Shown: piece by piece, positions 1 to 8,714 of the stretch | Position numbering within the stretch: position 1 is the stretch's first letter | Layout of the letters: each line of letters starts with the position of its first letter | From: Hahella ganghwensis DSM 17046 | GTDB taxonomy: Bacteria > Pseudomonadota > Gammaproteobacteria > Pseudomonadales > Oleiphilaceae | NCBI RefSeq assembly: GCF_000376785.1 | Contig: NZ_AQXX01000089.1 | Span: forward strand, 1 to 46,405 | Reading direction: 5' to 3' | DNA length: 46,405 nucleotides | Made by a program: the position numbers and the translations under genes | Notes under the pieces: generated by a model | Seen by the model: only the letters and a program-made list of their open reading frames with translations | Told to the model about the DNA's origin: nothing | Databases searched by the model: none

Positions 1-333
1 AATGTCGACGAAGCGCATGTTAGGACGAACGACAGCCTCACAAATGGCTTCTGCATCGGCAACATCGCTCTTATTAGTCTTCACATAGGGTTTGACATAT
101 TGGGGAGGCATCAGACGAACATCATGACCTAAGGAACGTAATTCTCTCGCCCAATAATGAGCACTTCCGCAGGCTTCCATGCCAATCAAACAAGGCTCTA
201 GATTGCGAAAGAATGATTTAAGATTATGGCGACGAATAGCCTTATTCAGAAGGCAATTACCATCTCGATCAGAGGCATGGATCTGAAAAATATTCTTGGC
301 CAAATCAATACCAATAACGGATATACTTTTCAT
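1..333 (-). CDS. IS110-family transposase, N-terminal part (runs off window edge)
   Basis: Reading the minus strand from an ATG at 333 gives 111 codons with no stop before the window edge. The protein begins MKSISVIGIDLAKNIFQIHA, the first strand and acidic residue of the RuvC-like DEDD domain of IS110 transposases. It continues with GMEACGSAHYWAREL, a run of the MPPQYVKPYVK type and KSDVADAEAICEAV, all strongly conserved in this family. IS110 enzymes move circular DNA without terminal inverted repeats, guided by a bridge RNA encoded in the element. The C-terminal serine-containing domain lies outside the window, so whether the gene is complete cannot be judged. Confidence 0.93.
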   Translation of the reverse strand, partial: MKSISVIGIDLAKNIFQIHASDRDGNCLLNKAIRRHNLKSFFRNLEPCLIGMEACGSAHYWARELRSLGHDVRLMPPQYVKPYVKTNKSDVADAEAICEAVVRPNMRFVDI

Positions 334-480
334 AATATCTCCCTCCAGCTCACTGATTCCAGTGTAAAAAACCGAAGAGTAAATCTATCTCATTTTAGAG
401 AAACCGTGCGTGCGCATATACACTTTCTTGGGGTTCTCGTTATCACAAAAAGCCAGACCCCAAGTTATTGAATCGAAGCA
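334..480 (-). ncRNA. Candidate IS110 bridge RNA region upstream of the transposase
   Basis: The stretch before the transposase start has no ORF on its own strand. It contains a hairpin with a perfect 8-bp stem (CTTGGGGT at 427-434 pairing with ACCCCAAG at 457-464) around a 22-nt loop. In the IS110 group the bridge RNA, with target- and donor-binding loops, is encoded between the left end and tnpA, which is this position. The RNA boundaries and the element end are inferred, not seen. Confidence 0.35.
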
Positions 481-600
481 CTTTTCAGAACACCATCATC
501 GGAAAACCGAGCCATTCGATACGACAAAGCGTGCGAGTATCTTGACTCCTTAGCGACATACTTTTTTTATACAGAAAAATATCACAAGGAGTGTGAGTAT

Positions 601-1048
601 ATGGCCAGCCCTTTTTTAGAATCTATTCGCAGAGAAATCCGTCTTAGGGAATACAGTATCCGGACCGAGAAGAGCAATTTTTTCTGGATTCGGCGCTATA
701 TCTATTTTATTGAGAAACGCCATCCGAAAGACGTTGGGGCTGCTGAAGTCAAAGCATTCTTATCCATGTTGGCTGTTGCCAGCAGGCCGCCGTCAACACT
801 CAGAAAGTCGCTTTGAATGCACTGATATTTCTATATAACAAGGTGTTGACGCAACCTTTGGGAGAGCTTGGTTTTTCGTTGGCAAGAAAACAGCGCTCTC
901 TACCAACTGTACTAACACCGAAGGAAGTCGCTAGTATTATCAGTCAGCTTGAAGGGCGAAATAGGCTGATTATTGAGATCCTTTACGGTAGTGGGTTGCG
1001 CGTAACGGAATGCCTTAGATTGCGTGTTATTGTTTTGGCAAAGACCGC
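601..1048 (+). pseudogene. Integron-type tyrosine recombinase (IntI-like), frameshifted and truncated
   Basis: The first reading frame starts at an ATG preceded by AAGGAG and encodes a SAM-like N-terminal core-binding domain (SPFLESIRREIRLREYSIRT, then WIRRYIYFIEKRHP). Around 775-800 the frame changes by one base. The sequence then continues in the next frame as QKVALNALIFLYNKVL, then LPTVLTPKEVASIISQL and ILYGSGLRVTECLRLRV, which contains the first catalytic Arg region. Homology ends abruptly near 1045 and the remaining catalytic residues (HxxR, H/W, Tyr) are missing. The LTPKEV and YGSGLR..ECLRLRV wording is closer to integron integrases than to XerC/D, although a related phage-type recombinase is possible. 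It cannot be active as written. No attI or attC site was recognised next to it. Confidence 0.8.
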
Positions 1049-1152
1049 AATTAAATGTAGCATTTAAATAACAGAAAGACACATTAATACTCAGCGACCG
1101 AAGGCAAGAGTTGAAGGGTTATTTCATGGCGTGGAACGGGCATTTCAGAATA

Positions 1153-1173
1153 ACGACCACCTGTAGTGGTCGT
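1153..1173 (-). terminator. Hairpin downstream of the lipoprotein gene
   Basis: There is a perfect 8-bp inverted repeat (ACGACCAC, 5-nt loop, GTGGTCGT). It lies 25 bases beyond the stop of the minus-strand gene ending at 1199. On the minus strand it is followed by a short T-rich stretch (TTATTCT), so it is a modest intrinsic terminator candidate. Confidence 0.5.
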
Positions 1174-1198
1174 CAGTTGGCTGCGTTCTGTAAACTGA

Positions 1199-1723
1199 TC
1201 ACAGCAGTTCTATCGCATGATACTCCGAATCACAGTGCTTCGCACTCTTATCACAGGTTTCTAGCACCAGATAGAGCTGCTTCGGCAGGTAAGGCAGCAT
1301 GTTCCCGACATATACTTCCGGATGATTCGGAAACGGATCTCCGATGATTCCACACGACATATAGAGATCCATGGTAAAGTGACAAGAAAGATCTTCTGTA
1401 TTTCTACTGCACTCACTACCATCCACACCGCAGATATCGTCCCAGATCCTTATAGAATCATGGCCGTATCGATCATGGCTGAGTCTCAGTGTTGCATAAT
1501 GCTCTCGATCTCTTGAATGGGTATGCCATTCCACATCGAACCGACCACCGTGAATCGCCGGAGAGATATCCTTCACCACATCCTGATCATACAGGTCGTA
1601 CCAATGACCATAACTATCCTCCATACTGAAGCTCTTAATGCTGATTCGATCATCAGTATCTTTCACTGTTACCTTGCAACCGGCAAGAAACAGCACAAGG
1701 CATACAACGGCGCAATATTTCAT
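1199..1723 (-). CDS. Putative lipoprotein of unknown function
   Basis: From the ATG at 1723 the product (174 aa) begins MKYCAVVCLVLFLAGCKV. This is a classic lipoprotein signal with an LAGC lipobox and Cys16 as the lipidation site. An ATG two codons upstream (1729) is possible, but GGAGG is better spaced (9 nt) for 1723. The mature protein is rich in His, Asp and Tyr and has several cysteines (for example DDICGVDGSECSRN, CHFTMDLYMSCG and ETCDKSAKHC) that could form disulphides in the periplasm. I recognise no family. It is probably monocistronic, followed by a hairpin at 1153-1173. Confidence 0.7.
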   Translation of the reverse strand: MKYCAVVCLVLFLAGCKVTVKDTDDRISIKSFSMEDSYGHWYDLYDQDVVKDISPAIHGGRFDVEWHTHSRDREHYATLRLSHDRYGHDSIRIWDDICGVDGSECSRNTEDLSCHFTMDLYMSCGIIGDPFPNHPEVYVGNMLPYLPKQLYLVLETCDKSAKHCDSEYHAIELL

Positions 1724-1747
1724 CTTCATCGTCCTCCATATGAAGAA

Positions 1748-2180
1748 TCATACGGCACTCAAATTAATGCAGGCTGAACAAAGGCTCAGCGGCCGGACCG
1801 GCTTGCTCGAATAGAAACAGATAGCCGTGACCACCCCTTTTTCAGGAATTTCCCGCCTGGATTCAAAACCATAAATGGCAAAATAGAGTTCATCCCACAG
1901 GACCTGAAGACGACCGGCTTTGGCCACTTCGGAATTGGCGCGATCTTCATTTGCTTGATGCCTGATACCCCTGATGGTTTTTAAACAAATAAAGTCCCTA
2001 TACAGCAAATAAAATCCCCATACCAAACGTACAGAACAACGAGAAAGCTATAATGAGCATTAACAGGATGACAATGAACAGAACATAGCGTCGCTTCCAG
2101 TCAGGCCAACGAATGAGCCTGCCGCAGTCGGCTGATATAAGCTTCGGTCGTATATGCTTCTGAAAGACAGCCAGAATCAC
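1748..2180 (-). pseudogene. Possible small membrane protein gene, broken by a frameshift
   Basis: Two overlapping minus-strand frames may be one gene. The upstream frame (2180 to 1998) has a basic stretch WPDWKRRYVLF followed by one strong transmembrane helix (VILLMLIIAFSLFCTFGMGI), then stops. The second frame (to 1748) continues as YRDFICLKTIRGIRHQANED and LQVLWDELYFAIYGFESRRE, which looks like a cytoplasmic tail. A one-base shift near 2000 would join them into a protein of about 140 aa. No family is recognised. The alternatives are a real 60-aa membrane peptide, or no gene. Confidence 0.3.
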
Positions 2181-2198
2181 TGCATGGAGAGAACTCTA

Positions 2199-2945
2199 AT
2201 GACGCTTAATGACAAACAAGAGGCAATGTGCGAACAAAGTCGCTGGGACTTTTCTGACCTTTCGGCGCTGTTTCTTAACTGCACCCTGAAAAGGAGTCCG
2301 GAAAGATCCCACACTCAAGGCCTGATCGACATTTCGAAAGCCATCATGGAGAAAAACGGTGTAAAGGTCGAGGTGGTCAGGCCAGTAGATTATCGGTTGG
2401 CCTATGGTGTCTACCCCGACATGACCAAATACGGTTGGACACAGGATCAGTGGCCGGAGCTTTACCAGAAAGTCAAAGCAGCCAATATATTGGTCATAGG
2501 CTCTCCAATCTGGCTGGGAGAAAAATCCTCGGTGTGCACACTGACCATTGAGCGTTTGTATTCAAATTCCGGTGAGCTGAATGATAACGGTCAATATGCG
2601 TACTATGGGGGTGTCGGTGGCTGCTTGATCACCGGCAATGAGGACGGCGCCAAGCACTGCTCCATGAATATCCTTTATTCATTGCAGCATCTTGGATATG
2701 CCATACCTCCGCAGGCAGACGCTGCCTGGCTTGGAGAGGCTGGTCCTGGCCCTTCCTATCTGGATGAAGGTTCTGGTGGCCCTGAGAACGACTTCACTAA
2801 TCGCAATACCACATTTATGACCTGGAATCTCCTGCATTTGGCGAGAATGATAAAGGATGCCGGAGGAATCCCAGCTCATGGCAACCAACGCTCCCAATGG
2901 GATGCGGGTTGCCGTTTTGATTACCCCAATCCAGATTACCGCTAA
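2199..2945 (+). CDS. Flavodoxin-fold NAD(P)H-dependent oxidoreductase
   Basis: The product (248 aa) has a flavodoxin-like/WrbA-type core. Strand 1 and the phosphate loop region are ALFLNCTLKRSPERSHTQG, followed by a VRPVDY strand, then KVKAANILVIGSPIWLGEKS, the usual FMN-contacting P-[IV]-[WY] loop. A glycine-rich YYGGVGGCLITGNEDGAKHC completes the FMN site. Such proteins bind FMN and reduce quinones, azo compounds or similar acceptors in the cytosol; the substrate here is unknown. The start at 2199 is chosen because GGAGA lies 8 nt upstream; ATGs at 2154 and 2184 are in frame. It is a single gene ending in a strong hairpin at 2963. Confidence 0.8.
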   Translation: MTLNDKQEAMCEQSRWDFSDLSALFLNCTLKRSPERSHTQGLIDISKAIMEKNGVKVEVVRPVDYRLAYGVYPDMTKYGWTQDQWPELYQKVKAANILVIGSPIWLGEKSSVCTLTIERLYSNSGELNDNGQYAYYGGVGGCLITGNEDGAKHCSMNILYSLQHLGYAIPPQADAAWLGEAGPGPSYLDEGSGGPENDFTNRNTTFMTWNLLHLARMIKDAGGIPAHGNQRSQWDAGCRFDYPNPDYR

Positions 2946-2962
2946 ATAGCAGACTGGCCAAT

Positions 2963-2989
2963 AAAGCCGACACATACAGTGTCGGCTTT
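2963..2989. terminator. Bidirectional rho-independent terminator
   Basis: A perfect 11-bp stem (AAAGCCGACAC / GTGTCGGCTTT) with a 5-nt loop lies between two convergent genes (ends at 2945 and 3005). A-runs and T-runs flank the GC core on both strands, so it can serve both genes. Confidence 0.88.
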
Positions 2990-3004
2990 AAAGTCTTGAC
3001 GATC

Positions 3005-4332
3005 CTATCTCAGTTCATCTTCACTTTCAGGGGCGGGCAATGAGCACAGCTGCGTCCAATCACCAGGAGATCCATTGCAATCCCCTGCTCTGAACTGACT
3101 TCCATACAACCCGCCCCAAGCAATGCTGCTGATGCTGACGTATCGGTTAGCACGGAAGTTAAGCAGAATTCCGGCGCGTTCCGGCACAGAGTTATATTCT
3201 TCGTCATCATGAGTGGTAACATCCGTGGCTAACGTCAGGCCGTTGCCTTCCATCAAAGATGTGAGCGTATTGTCTGGCCCTAGAGTGAATGCCTGAGTGG
3301 CCAGGTTGTAATCCAAGCCATCTTCATACCCGTAAGACACCCAGAAATTGAGAGCCGAACGCTTGGTTAGCCCTTCGATCTCTAGATTCGTATCCCCCTC
3401 GTGACTTAACACATAAGGCTCCCCCAATCTTTTATCTGTCCCGCTCATTACCTGAATAAAAGTTTTCTTATCTGCATAGGGATCATCACCATCCCATATC
3501 GTCCAGGCGACAATATATCGATGGTTGGAAAGCGTTAAAATCTTGGGTTCGTGGTCTGTCTCGGCTTTGAAGCCAATATTGAACTCTCTATCTCTCTTTG
3601 GCTGACCATATTCATCAAAGCGTCGACCAAATACCCTCTCAGCTTTTCGCTCGCTTCGCTCAAACATGACCACAAACTCTCCATTATCGAAAGCTGTAAT
3701 CCGCACGTCGTCTTTAAATCGATTGGTATATCCATAGGAGTATTCAGTGTCTACCCTAATCGTTTCCCCGATTTGCTGCAGGCTCGGACTAAAGATTCTG
3801 GCGTAAATATTGGACTCCCCAGGGGAGCTGTCGGGCAAGTCGTCGTCAATCATATCCATTAATACTTCTGTCCAGGCTACCACGATATTGCCGTTTGCCA
3901 ACTTGGCTGCCCACACATCAGAATGCGAGTAAACATATTCTCCAATATTGTCCGTTAGTTTGACTGTTTCCCCAAGCATCACACCGTTACTGTCATATAC
4001 TTGGCCAAAGCCTCCGGTACTCCCCCTGCCTATTTTGTTATATATAATGACAAACTGATCATCTTCCAGCGAAAAGATCTGGCTTGGTCGTAAATCCTCG
4101 CTCTGCTGATTGGTTTGGATACTTCTATATTGTTTACCGAGATCATCGACAATCCAGCCCTCAGCCCCCCGCCAACTATGCCAGGCAACTGCATAGTTTC
4201 CATCCTCCGAGAGCTTTCCCGCGGCAAAAGTGTCTGACCTGGTGGAATCTGAGAATTCAAACGATCGGCGTGAGTTAGTGAGTGAATTGCCAGCAAGCTG
4301 AGCCCTGCCGTATAGACTATTTCCTTGAGCAT
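3005..4332 (-). CDS. Exported repeat protein with signal peptide out of frame
   Basis: The long open frame reaches 4471, but its first 60 or so residues look non-coding. The likely true start is the ATG at 4332 in the neighbouring frame. It follows a GGAAAG Shine-Dalgarno sequence and encodes a convincing signal peptide, MLKEIVYTAGLSLLAIHSLT-HA. The body reads in the other frame from about FEFSDSTRSDTFAAGKLSED to the end, so a single-base shift is needed between about 4230 and 4266. The body has repeated units of the type 'NGNIVVAWTE...IYARIFSP...GETI', seen about five times (AVAWHSW, VVAWTEV, VVMFERS, IVAWTIW). These suggest a beta-propeller-like extracellular domain, and a C-terminal pair of cysteines is present. 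No enzyme motif is visible. It is either a recent pseudogene or carries a sequencing error. Confidence 0.65.
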
Positions 4333-4635
4333 GATTTTGCTTTCCTTGTTGAGTTGTTATCAAAAAATCATAGCAAACACCTTTATGAATCAGTACAGCC
4401 ATATGGAATAGGCCAGTAATATTTAATGTTATTAGTTTTTCATTTAACAAGATCTCATCGGTCGCCAACAATCCAAGCCGACAGGGTTTTAACTAGAAGT
4501 GTTTCCTAAACCAATCAGAAAAACCGCACGAAAGGAAACACGGTAGGAAACAAAGACAGGCGACAACCCCATTCCTCTCGATATTACAGAGCGCTGCTAC
4601 ACTGTAATCATGACTGATTTCTATTTTCGGGAGTC

Positions 4636-5517
4636 ATGAAAAATGCAGGTGATGTATTAATGCTTTTGATATCACTTTCCAAAGACAAGTTTTATCACAA
4701 AAAGCTCGCTTTACTTTTGCGGATCATCTTATGCCTGAGCATTGCCCAAACAGTGCGTGCGGAAGCCGATACAGGTAATCATCCAAATGTGCGCGCAAGA
4801 ATAGGTCTAGAGAAGATAGTAAACCTCGCGAACGGTGAATGGCCCCCCTATCATTCCCAGAGCCTTGAGCATTTTGGCATTGCTTCCCAGATCATTACAG
4901 AGGCCTTTCTCCTTGAAGGAATTCAGGTTAAATACCATTTTCTTCCATGGAAACGGGGGATGGTGATGGCCAAAGACGGCAAACTCGATGGCACAGCTGT
5001 GTGGCGACACAAAAGAGACTTTGAAAAGAACTTCTTCTTCAGTGATACCATCATTAAAAGTCAGGCTGTATTTTTTCATCTCAAGTCTTTTGATTTTGAT
5101 TGGGATAGATTTACAGAACTGAAATCATTGAATATCGGCGGCACCATCGGCTATGGATACAACGATGACTACACCAAAGCCGAAAAGTCTCAGCAATATC
5201 ACATCAGTCGATCCAACTCTGACGAAGTGAATTTTAAAATGTTGCTGGCTGGCTACATCGATGTGTTCCCCATCACGACTGAAGTGGGTTATTTCATCCT
5301 GAAAAAACACTTTAGCAGTGCCGAACGGCAATTAATAACTCATCACCCCAAAAGCCTTACACCTGAAAATGAACGCTCCTTGCACCTCTTGCTTACCAAA
5401 GCAAATACGGAAAACCTGGAGGTATTGAAACGATTTAATCGGGGGCTTGCCAAGTTGAAGCAACAGGACAGAGTCAATCAGATTATTCGTGAGTTCATGA
5501 AGGACTCTCAGCTATAG
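4636..5517 (+). CDS. Orphan family-3 periplasmic solute-binding protein (1 of 6)
   Basis: The 293-aa product has a basic n-region and a hydrophobic stretch (KKLALLLRIILCLSIAQTVRA) forming a signal peptide. It is followed by the bacterial solute-binding protein family 3 fold (PF00497 type). The ligand-facing start NGEWPPYHSQSLEHFGIAS is followed by FLPWKRGMVMAKDGKLDG and a lobe-2 segment LNIGGTIGYGYNDD. It is a close paralogue of the gene at 8709-9482, sharing NGEWPPY, HFG.AS, IGGTIGY and the EVGY segment. No permease or ATPase gene lies nearby, so it may feed a distant transporter, act as a ligand sensor, or be an uncharacterised periplasmic protein. It ends one base before the convergent HxlR gene. 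ATG 4660 is an alternative start with AGGT upstream. Confidence 0.85.
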   Translation: MKNAGDVLMLLISLSKDKFYHKKLALLLRIILCLSIAQTVRAEADTGNHPNVRARIGLEKIVNLANGEWPPYHSQSLEHFGIASQIITEAFLLEGIQVKYHFLPWKRGMVMAKDGKLDGTAVWRHKRDFEKNFFFSDTIIKSQAVFFHLKSFDFDWDRFTELKSLNIGGTIGYGYNDDYTKAEKSQQYHISRSNSDEVNFKMLLAGYIDVFPITTEVGYFILKKHFSSAERQLITHHPKSLTPENERSLHLLLTKANTENLEVLKRFNRGLAKLKQQDRVNQIIREFMKDSQL

Positions 5518-5518
5518 A

Positions 5519-5860
5519 TCAGCCTGATGCTTCAATGTCTTCCTGTAGCTTCTCGAGCTCATCAAGAATACGAATAAATTTCGTTCCAAAAGGAGTCACG
5601 CGGTATTCCACCCGAGGTGGCACCTCGTTGTAACTGACCCGCTCAAGAATGCCAAACTGAGTGTTCTTGCGAAGACACTCATTGAGCACTTTCGTCGTCA
5701 ACCCCTCAACATTACGAACCATTTCCCCCGGACGATTAATACCATTCGAAAGCAACTGAAACACTGTCAGTGACCATTTGCAGCCATAGATCGTCTCGAC
5801 CATACGAGCGCTTCGTTCAGGCGGAGACTTGCGAGAATATTTTTTTTCCTGTGTTTTCAT
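5519..5860 (-). CDS. HxlR-family winged-helix transcriptional regulator
   Basis: The 113-aa product matches the HxlR (PF01638) length and layout. The first helices contain MVETIYGCKWSLTVFQLLSN, then RPGEMVRNVEGLTTKVLNEC, which corresponds to the recognition helix region (usually 'is.kmLt..Lr.L'). A beta wing EVPPRVEYRVTPFG, typical of the family, precedes a dimerising C-terminal helix (KFIRILDELEKLQED). The cysteine beside KWS is in the place used for redox sensing in several HxlR regulators. The gene is divergent from the SDR gene starting at 6048 and probably controls it. The start is the ATG at 5860; the TTG one codon earlier is less likely. Confidence 0.88.
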   Translation of the reverse strand: MKTQEKKYSRKSPPERSARMVETIYGCKWSLTVFQLLSNGINRPGEMVRNVEGLTTKVLNECLRKNTQFGILERVSYNEVPPRVEYRVTPFGTKFIRILDELEKLQEDIEASG

Positions 5861-5864
5861 CAAT

Positions 5865-5884
5865 GTATACCAAAAAGTACCTAC
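5865..5884. promoter_or_regulatory. Candidate HxlR operator just upstream of its gene
   Basis: The bases immediately before the HxlR start read, on the minus strand, GGTACTTTTTGGTATAC. This is a pair of GGTA half-sites separated by a T tract and resembles the A/T-centred operators of HxlR/YodB-type regulators. The position would suit autorepression and control of the divergent SDR gene. It was found by eye only. Confidence 0.25.
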
Positions 5885-6047
5885 ATAACCATTTTGTGCT
5901 TACTTTTCAATAAGCTACAGGGTTATTTATGCTTCGTCCATAGCTGACAAGCAATCCAGTAACCAGCCAAATATTTCGATAGCCGGTCCAGCTAATAACC
6001 AAACCTGTCAATCATTGAACCAATTGATAATCCAAGAAGGTAATCAC

Positions 6048-6812
6048 ATGACAAATTCTACACAACCTAAAGCACTCATCGTGGGCGGTTCCAGCGGCAT
6101 GGGGCTGGAGTCCGCCCGGCAGCTTTTGGCGCGAGGCATAGAGACGACCATCGTTGGAAGTTCCGCCGAAAAACTCGATTCAGCCAAAAAAGCCTTAGCC
6201 TCTGAAGGCAGTGTCAGTGTGCTCCAGGCCAATCTCTATGAGGCAGAAGACGTTCAGCGCCTGGTGGATTCTATTGAAAACCAGGGATGGATAAAATACC
6301 TGGTCAATGCTGCCGGGAAATTCAAGCCGACCAGTTTTCTTGACCACTCAGCGCAGGACTATGACACTTATCTAAACCTCAATCGAGCCACTTTTTTTAT
6401 CTCACAAGCTGTTGCCAAAAACATGGCCGCCAATGGCGGCGGGTCAATCGTGCACATTGGTTCCATGTGGGCTAAACAGGCCATTAAAGCCACTCCGTCT
6501 TCAGCCTACTCAATGGCCAAGGCTGGCTTGCATTCCCTGACTCAACATATGGCTATGGAACTGGCTGATCACAACATCCGGGTCAATGCTGTTTCTCCTG
6601 CTGTGGTCAAAACACCGATCTATGAAGCCTTCATTGATCCGGCAGATCTGGACGAGACGCTGACGACATTTGATGGATTTCATCCTGCAGGGCGTATTGG
6701 AACACCCCTGGATGTAGCGAATACGATTATGTTTCTCCTCAGCGATGAATCTTCCTGGGTAACTGGTGCGGTATGGGATGTGGATGGCGGTGTTATGGCC
6801 GGTAGAAATTAG
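6048..6812 (+). CDS. Short-chain dehydrogenase/reductase (SDR)
   Basis: The 254-aa product is a classical SDR of normal length. The nucleotide-binding glycine motif is VGGSSGMG (residues 12-19) and the NAAG motif is at 87-90. The active-site Ser is about residue 139 (HIGSMWAK) and the YSMAK motif gives Tyr154 and Lys158. The C-terminus ends in the usual [12 protein letters not shown]. The substrate is unknown; an NAD(P)-dependent oxidoreduction of a small alcohol or ketone is expected in the cytosol. The ATG at 6048 has AAGAAGG 7 nt upstream and is preferred over a TTG at 6015. Pairing with a divergent HxlR regulator suggests induction by an electrophile, quinone or related compound. Confidence 0.92.
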   Translation: MTNSTQPKALIVGGSSGMGLESARQLLARGIETTIVGSSAEKLDSAKKALASEGSVSVLQANLYEAEDVQRLVDSIENQGWIKYLVNAAGKFKPTSFLDHSAQDYDTYLNLNRATFFISQAVAKNMAANGGGSIVHIGSMWAKQAIKATPSSAYSMAKAGLHSLTQHMAMELADHNIRVNAVSPAVVKTPIYEAFIDPADLDETLTTFDGFHPAGRIGTPLDVANTIMFLLSDESSWVTGAVWDVDGGVMAGRN

Positions 6813-7166
6813 TATTTTGGTAGGTTAATACAGTGGCACAAGGAAGTGCCTAGACGTATGCTCCCATTACTTCGAACCAAGGAAATGTGTAAAGCCCCCT
6901 CCCAAGGCCACTAATAATTCACGTTATAGCAGTCTAAATTCTACATAGACCCAAGGTCATAGTATCTAAACCCAACTTCATAGTGAGTACGGGTGATTTT
7001 CAGTCAAGGAATATTGCTGAACAATGTTATGTGATTGAACACCAATACTTTTTCACCGCCGGGTAAGCAGTTTCTCCCTCGTTGGTGTTCATTCTTCATG
7101 GGGTGATTTCTCAATAGTAGAGCCCCCTCACCTCCCAAATACAATCTCATGGAAAGGGGATTTAGA
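6813..7166. other. Gene-free interval with a long-range inverted repeat
   Basis: No convincing ORF lies in this 354-base stretch. Near its start is a weak 5-bp hairpin (GGCAC / GTGCC, about 6835-6850). Near its end is the stronger inverted repeat listed separately. The promoter of the protease gene at 7167 should lie here. Confidence 0.5.
7036..7091. repeat. 10-bp perfect inverted repeat upstream of the protease gene
   Basis: TGAACACCAA at 7036-7045 is the exact reverse complement of TTGGTGTTCA at 7082-7091, with 36 bases between. It lies 75 bases before the protease start. It could be a pair of operator half-sites or a stem in the 5' leader RNA. Confidence 0.5.
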
Positions 7167-8650
7167 ATGAAACTGTATACAAGAAATATAATGCTTGGCG
7201 CTTTGGCGGGAGTTCTCTCTGCCGGCGCAGTTCATGCTGACTCAAATGATCCGGAAGCTATCAGCAGCTCAAGAAGTGTACTCCACAAAATTGTGGGTGG
7301 AGAAGAAGCCGCCCCTGGCGAATTCCCATTTATGGTCTCCCTGCAATATAAGGGGTTTGGACACTTCTGTGGCGCATCTCTGATTGATGATTACTACGCA
7401 CTGACAGCGTCGCACTGTACTGAAGGCGAATCTGCGCAGCAGCTGGAAGTCATTATCGGTATGCATAACCAAAACGATACCAGCAGCACCCAGTCAATCC
7501 AGGTTGCTGAAATCATCAATCATCCCAGTTATGACATTGCCCTGCTGAAGTTGGCGGATAAAGCTGATGATCAATACACCCGAATTTCTCTCGGTAACGA
7601 AAATGATGTCTATGACGGCATGTCCACTACCGTAATTGGCTGGGGAAATCTGCAAGAAGGCGGAAGCGGATCCGACACCCTGCAGAAAGTTGACGTCCCG
7701 GTGGTGTCACTTGAAGAATGCCGTTCTGCGTATGGCAATTCAGTTCATGAGAACAATATCTGCGCCGGTTTACAGGAAGGTGGTAAAGACTCCTGTCAGG
7801 GCGATTCTGGCGGACCATTGTTCTTTAACCAGGCCGGTGAGTTCAGACAGTTAGGTGTTGTCAGTTGGGGGGAGGTTGTGCCAGACCCGGTAAGTACGGG
7901 GTGTATACCTCTGTGCCGGGCTTTATCGACTGGATTACATCTTATACCGGTAATGATGACGGGGGAGCCGATGGAGGTGATGACGGCGGTGATGATAATG
8001 GCAAAGCCACTCCCCTGACCAACGGTAGCCCGGCAACCGGTTTAAGTGGTGAGTCTGGCAGCATGAATTACTTTGTGCTGGATGTACCTGCCGGAGCCTC
8101 AGGGCTGTCTTTCGAGATTTCCGGTGGTACAGGTGATGCCGACATGTATGTAAAAGCCGGCGGCGAACCCACTGAGTCGGATTTTGATTGTCGACCCTAT
8201 AAGAACGGAAACAATGAAAGCTGTGCCGATATGGAAATTGTTCCAGGAAAGTATTACGTCATGTTGCACGGATACCGCAGCTACAGTGACGTATCTCTCA
8301 CCGGATCTTACACTGGAGGAGACGGTGATGATGGTGATGACGGCAAAAACGGCAATGGTACGGAAACGGATCTTTCTGCCTCTATGGGAGAGTGGCTCCA
8401 CTTCAGTGACCGTATCCCGGAAGGTGTCAAGACGCTGACAATCACTATATCCAGCGAAAGCCGTGGTGATGCAGACTTGTATGTCCGTCAGGGCAGCCAG
8501 CCTACTGAGAGCGAATTCGAATGCCGTCCCTATCAAAACGGCAGCAACGAGTCCTGCACTATTGAAAGTCCAACAGCCGGCGAATGGTTCATGAGCCTGA
8601 AAGGCTACAGTGACTTCAGAGATGTTACCCTGGAGTGGATTTCAGAATAA
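7167..8650 (+). pseudogene. Trypsin-like serine protease with two C-terminal PPC domains, frameshifted
   Basis: Starting at ATG 7167 (GGAAAGGGGA upstream), the product has a signal peptide MKLYTRNIMLGALAGVLSAG, a propeptide and an IVGGEEAAPGEFPF activation site. The S1 catalytic triad is His83 (LTASHC), Asp123 (SYDIALLKL) and Ser214 (GDSGGP). At the last conserved motif, GVVSWGEGCARPGKYGVYT, the frame breaks: the first frame reads GVVSWGEVVPDP and runs out at 8018. From 7865 the next frame continues with GGCARPGKYGVYTSVPGFID. The break is at the G run 7867-7872; one extra base would restore the frame. Downstream are two bacterial pre-peptidase C-terminal domains (about 8020-8310 and 8370-8645, each with DADMYVK/DADLYVR, the CRPY pair and an ES-C motif), joined by Asp/Gly linkers. 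When intact it would be a secreted protease of about 494 aa. Confidence 0.88.
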
Positions 8651-8672
8651 TTATCCCAGCGTTTACAATCAG

Positions 8673-8714
8673 CGGGCAGCAGGGCCATGGGTTTCCTGCT
8701 GCCCGTTATTATTT
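8673..8714. terminator. Bidirectional rho-independent terminator
   Basis: An 11-bp perfect stem (CGGGCAGCAGG / CCTGCTGCCCG) with an 11-nt loop is followed on the plus strand by TTATTATTTT. It sits between the convergent protease and solute-binding protein genes and overlaps the latter's stop codon region. Confidence 0.88.

Noticed and set aside
557-574. Possible LexA box before the integrase relic (TACTTTTTTTATACAG)
   Set aside because: Only the right half matches the consensus; the CTG of the left half is absent, so it was not listed as a site.
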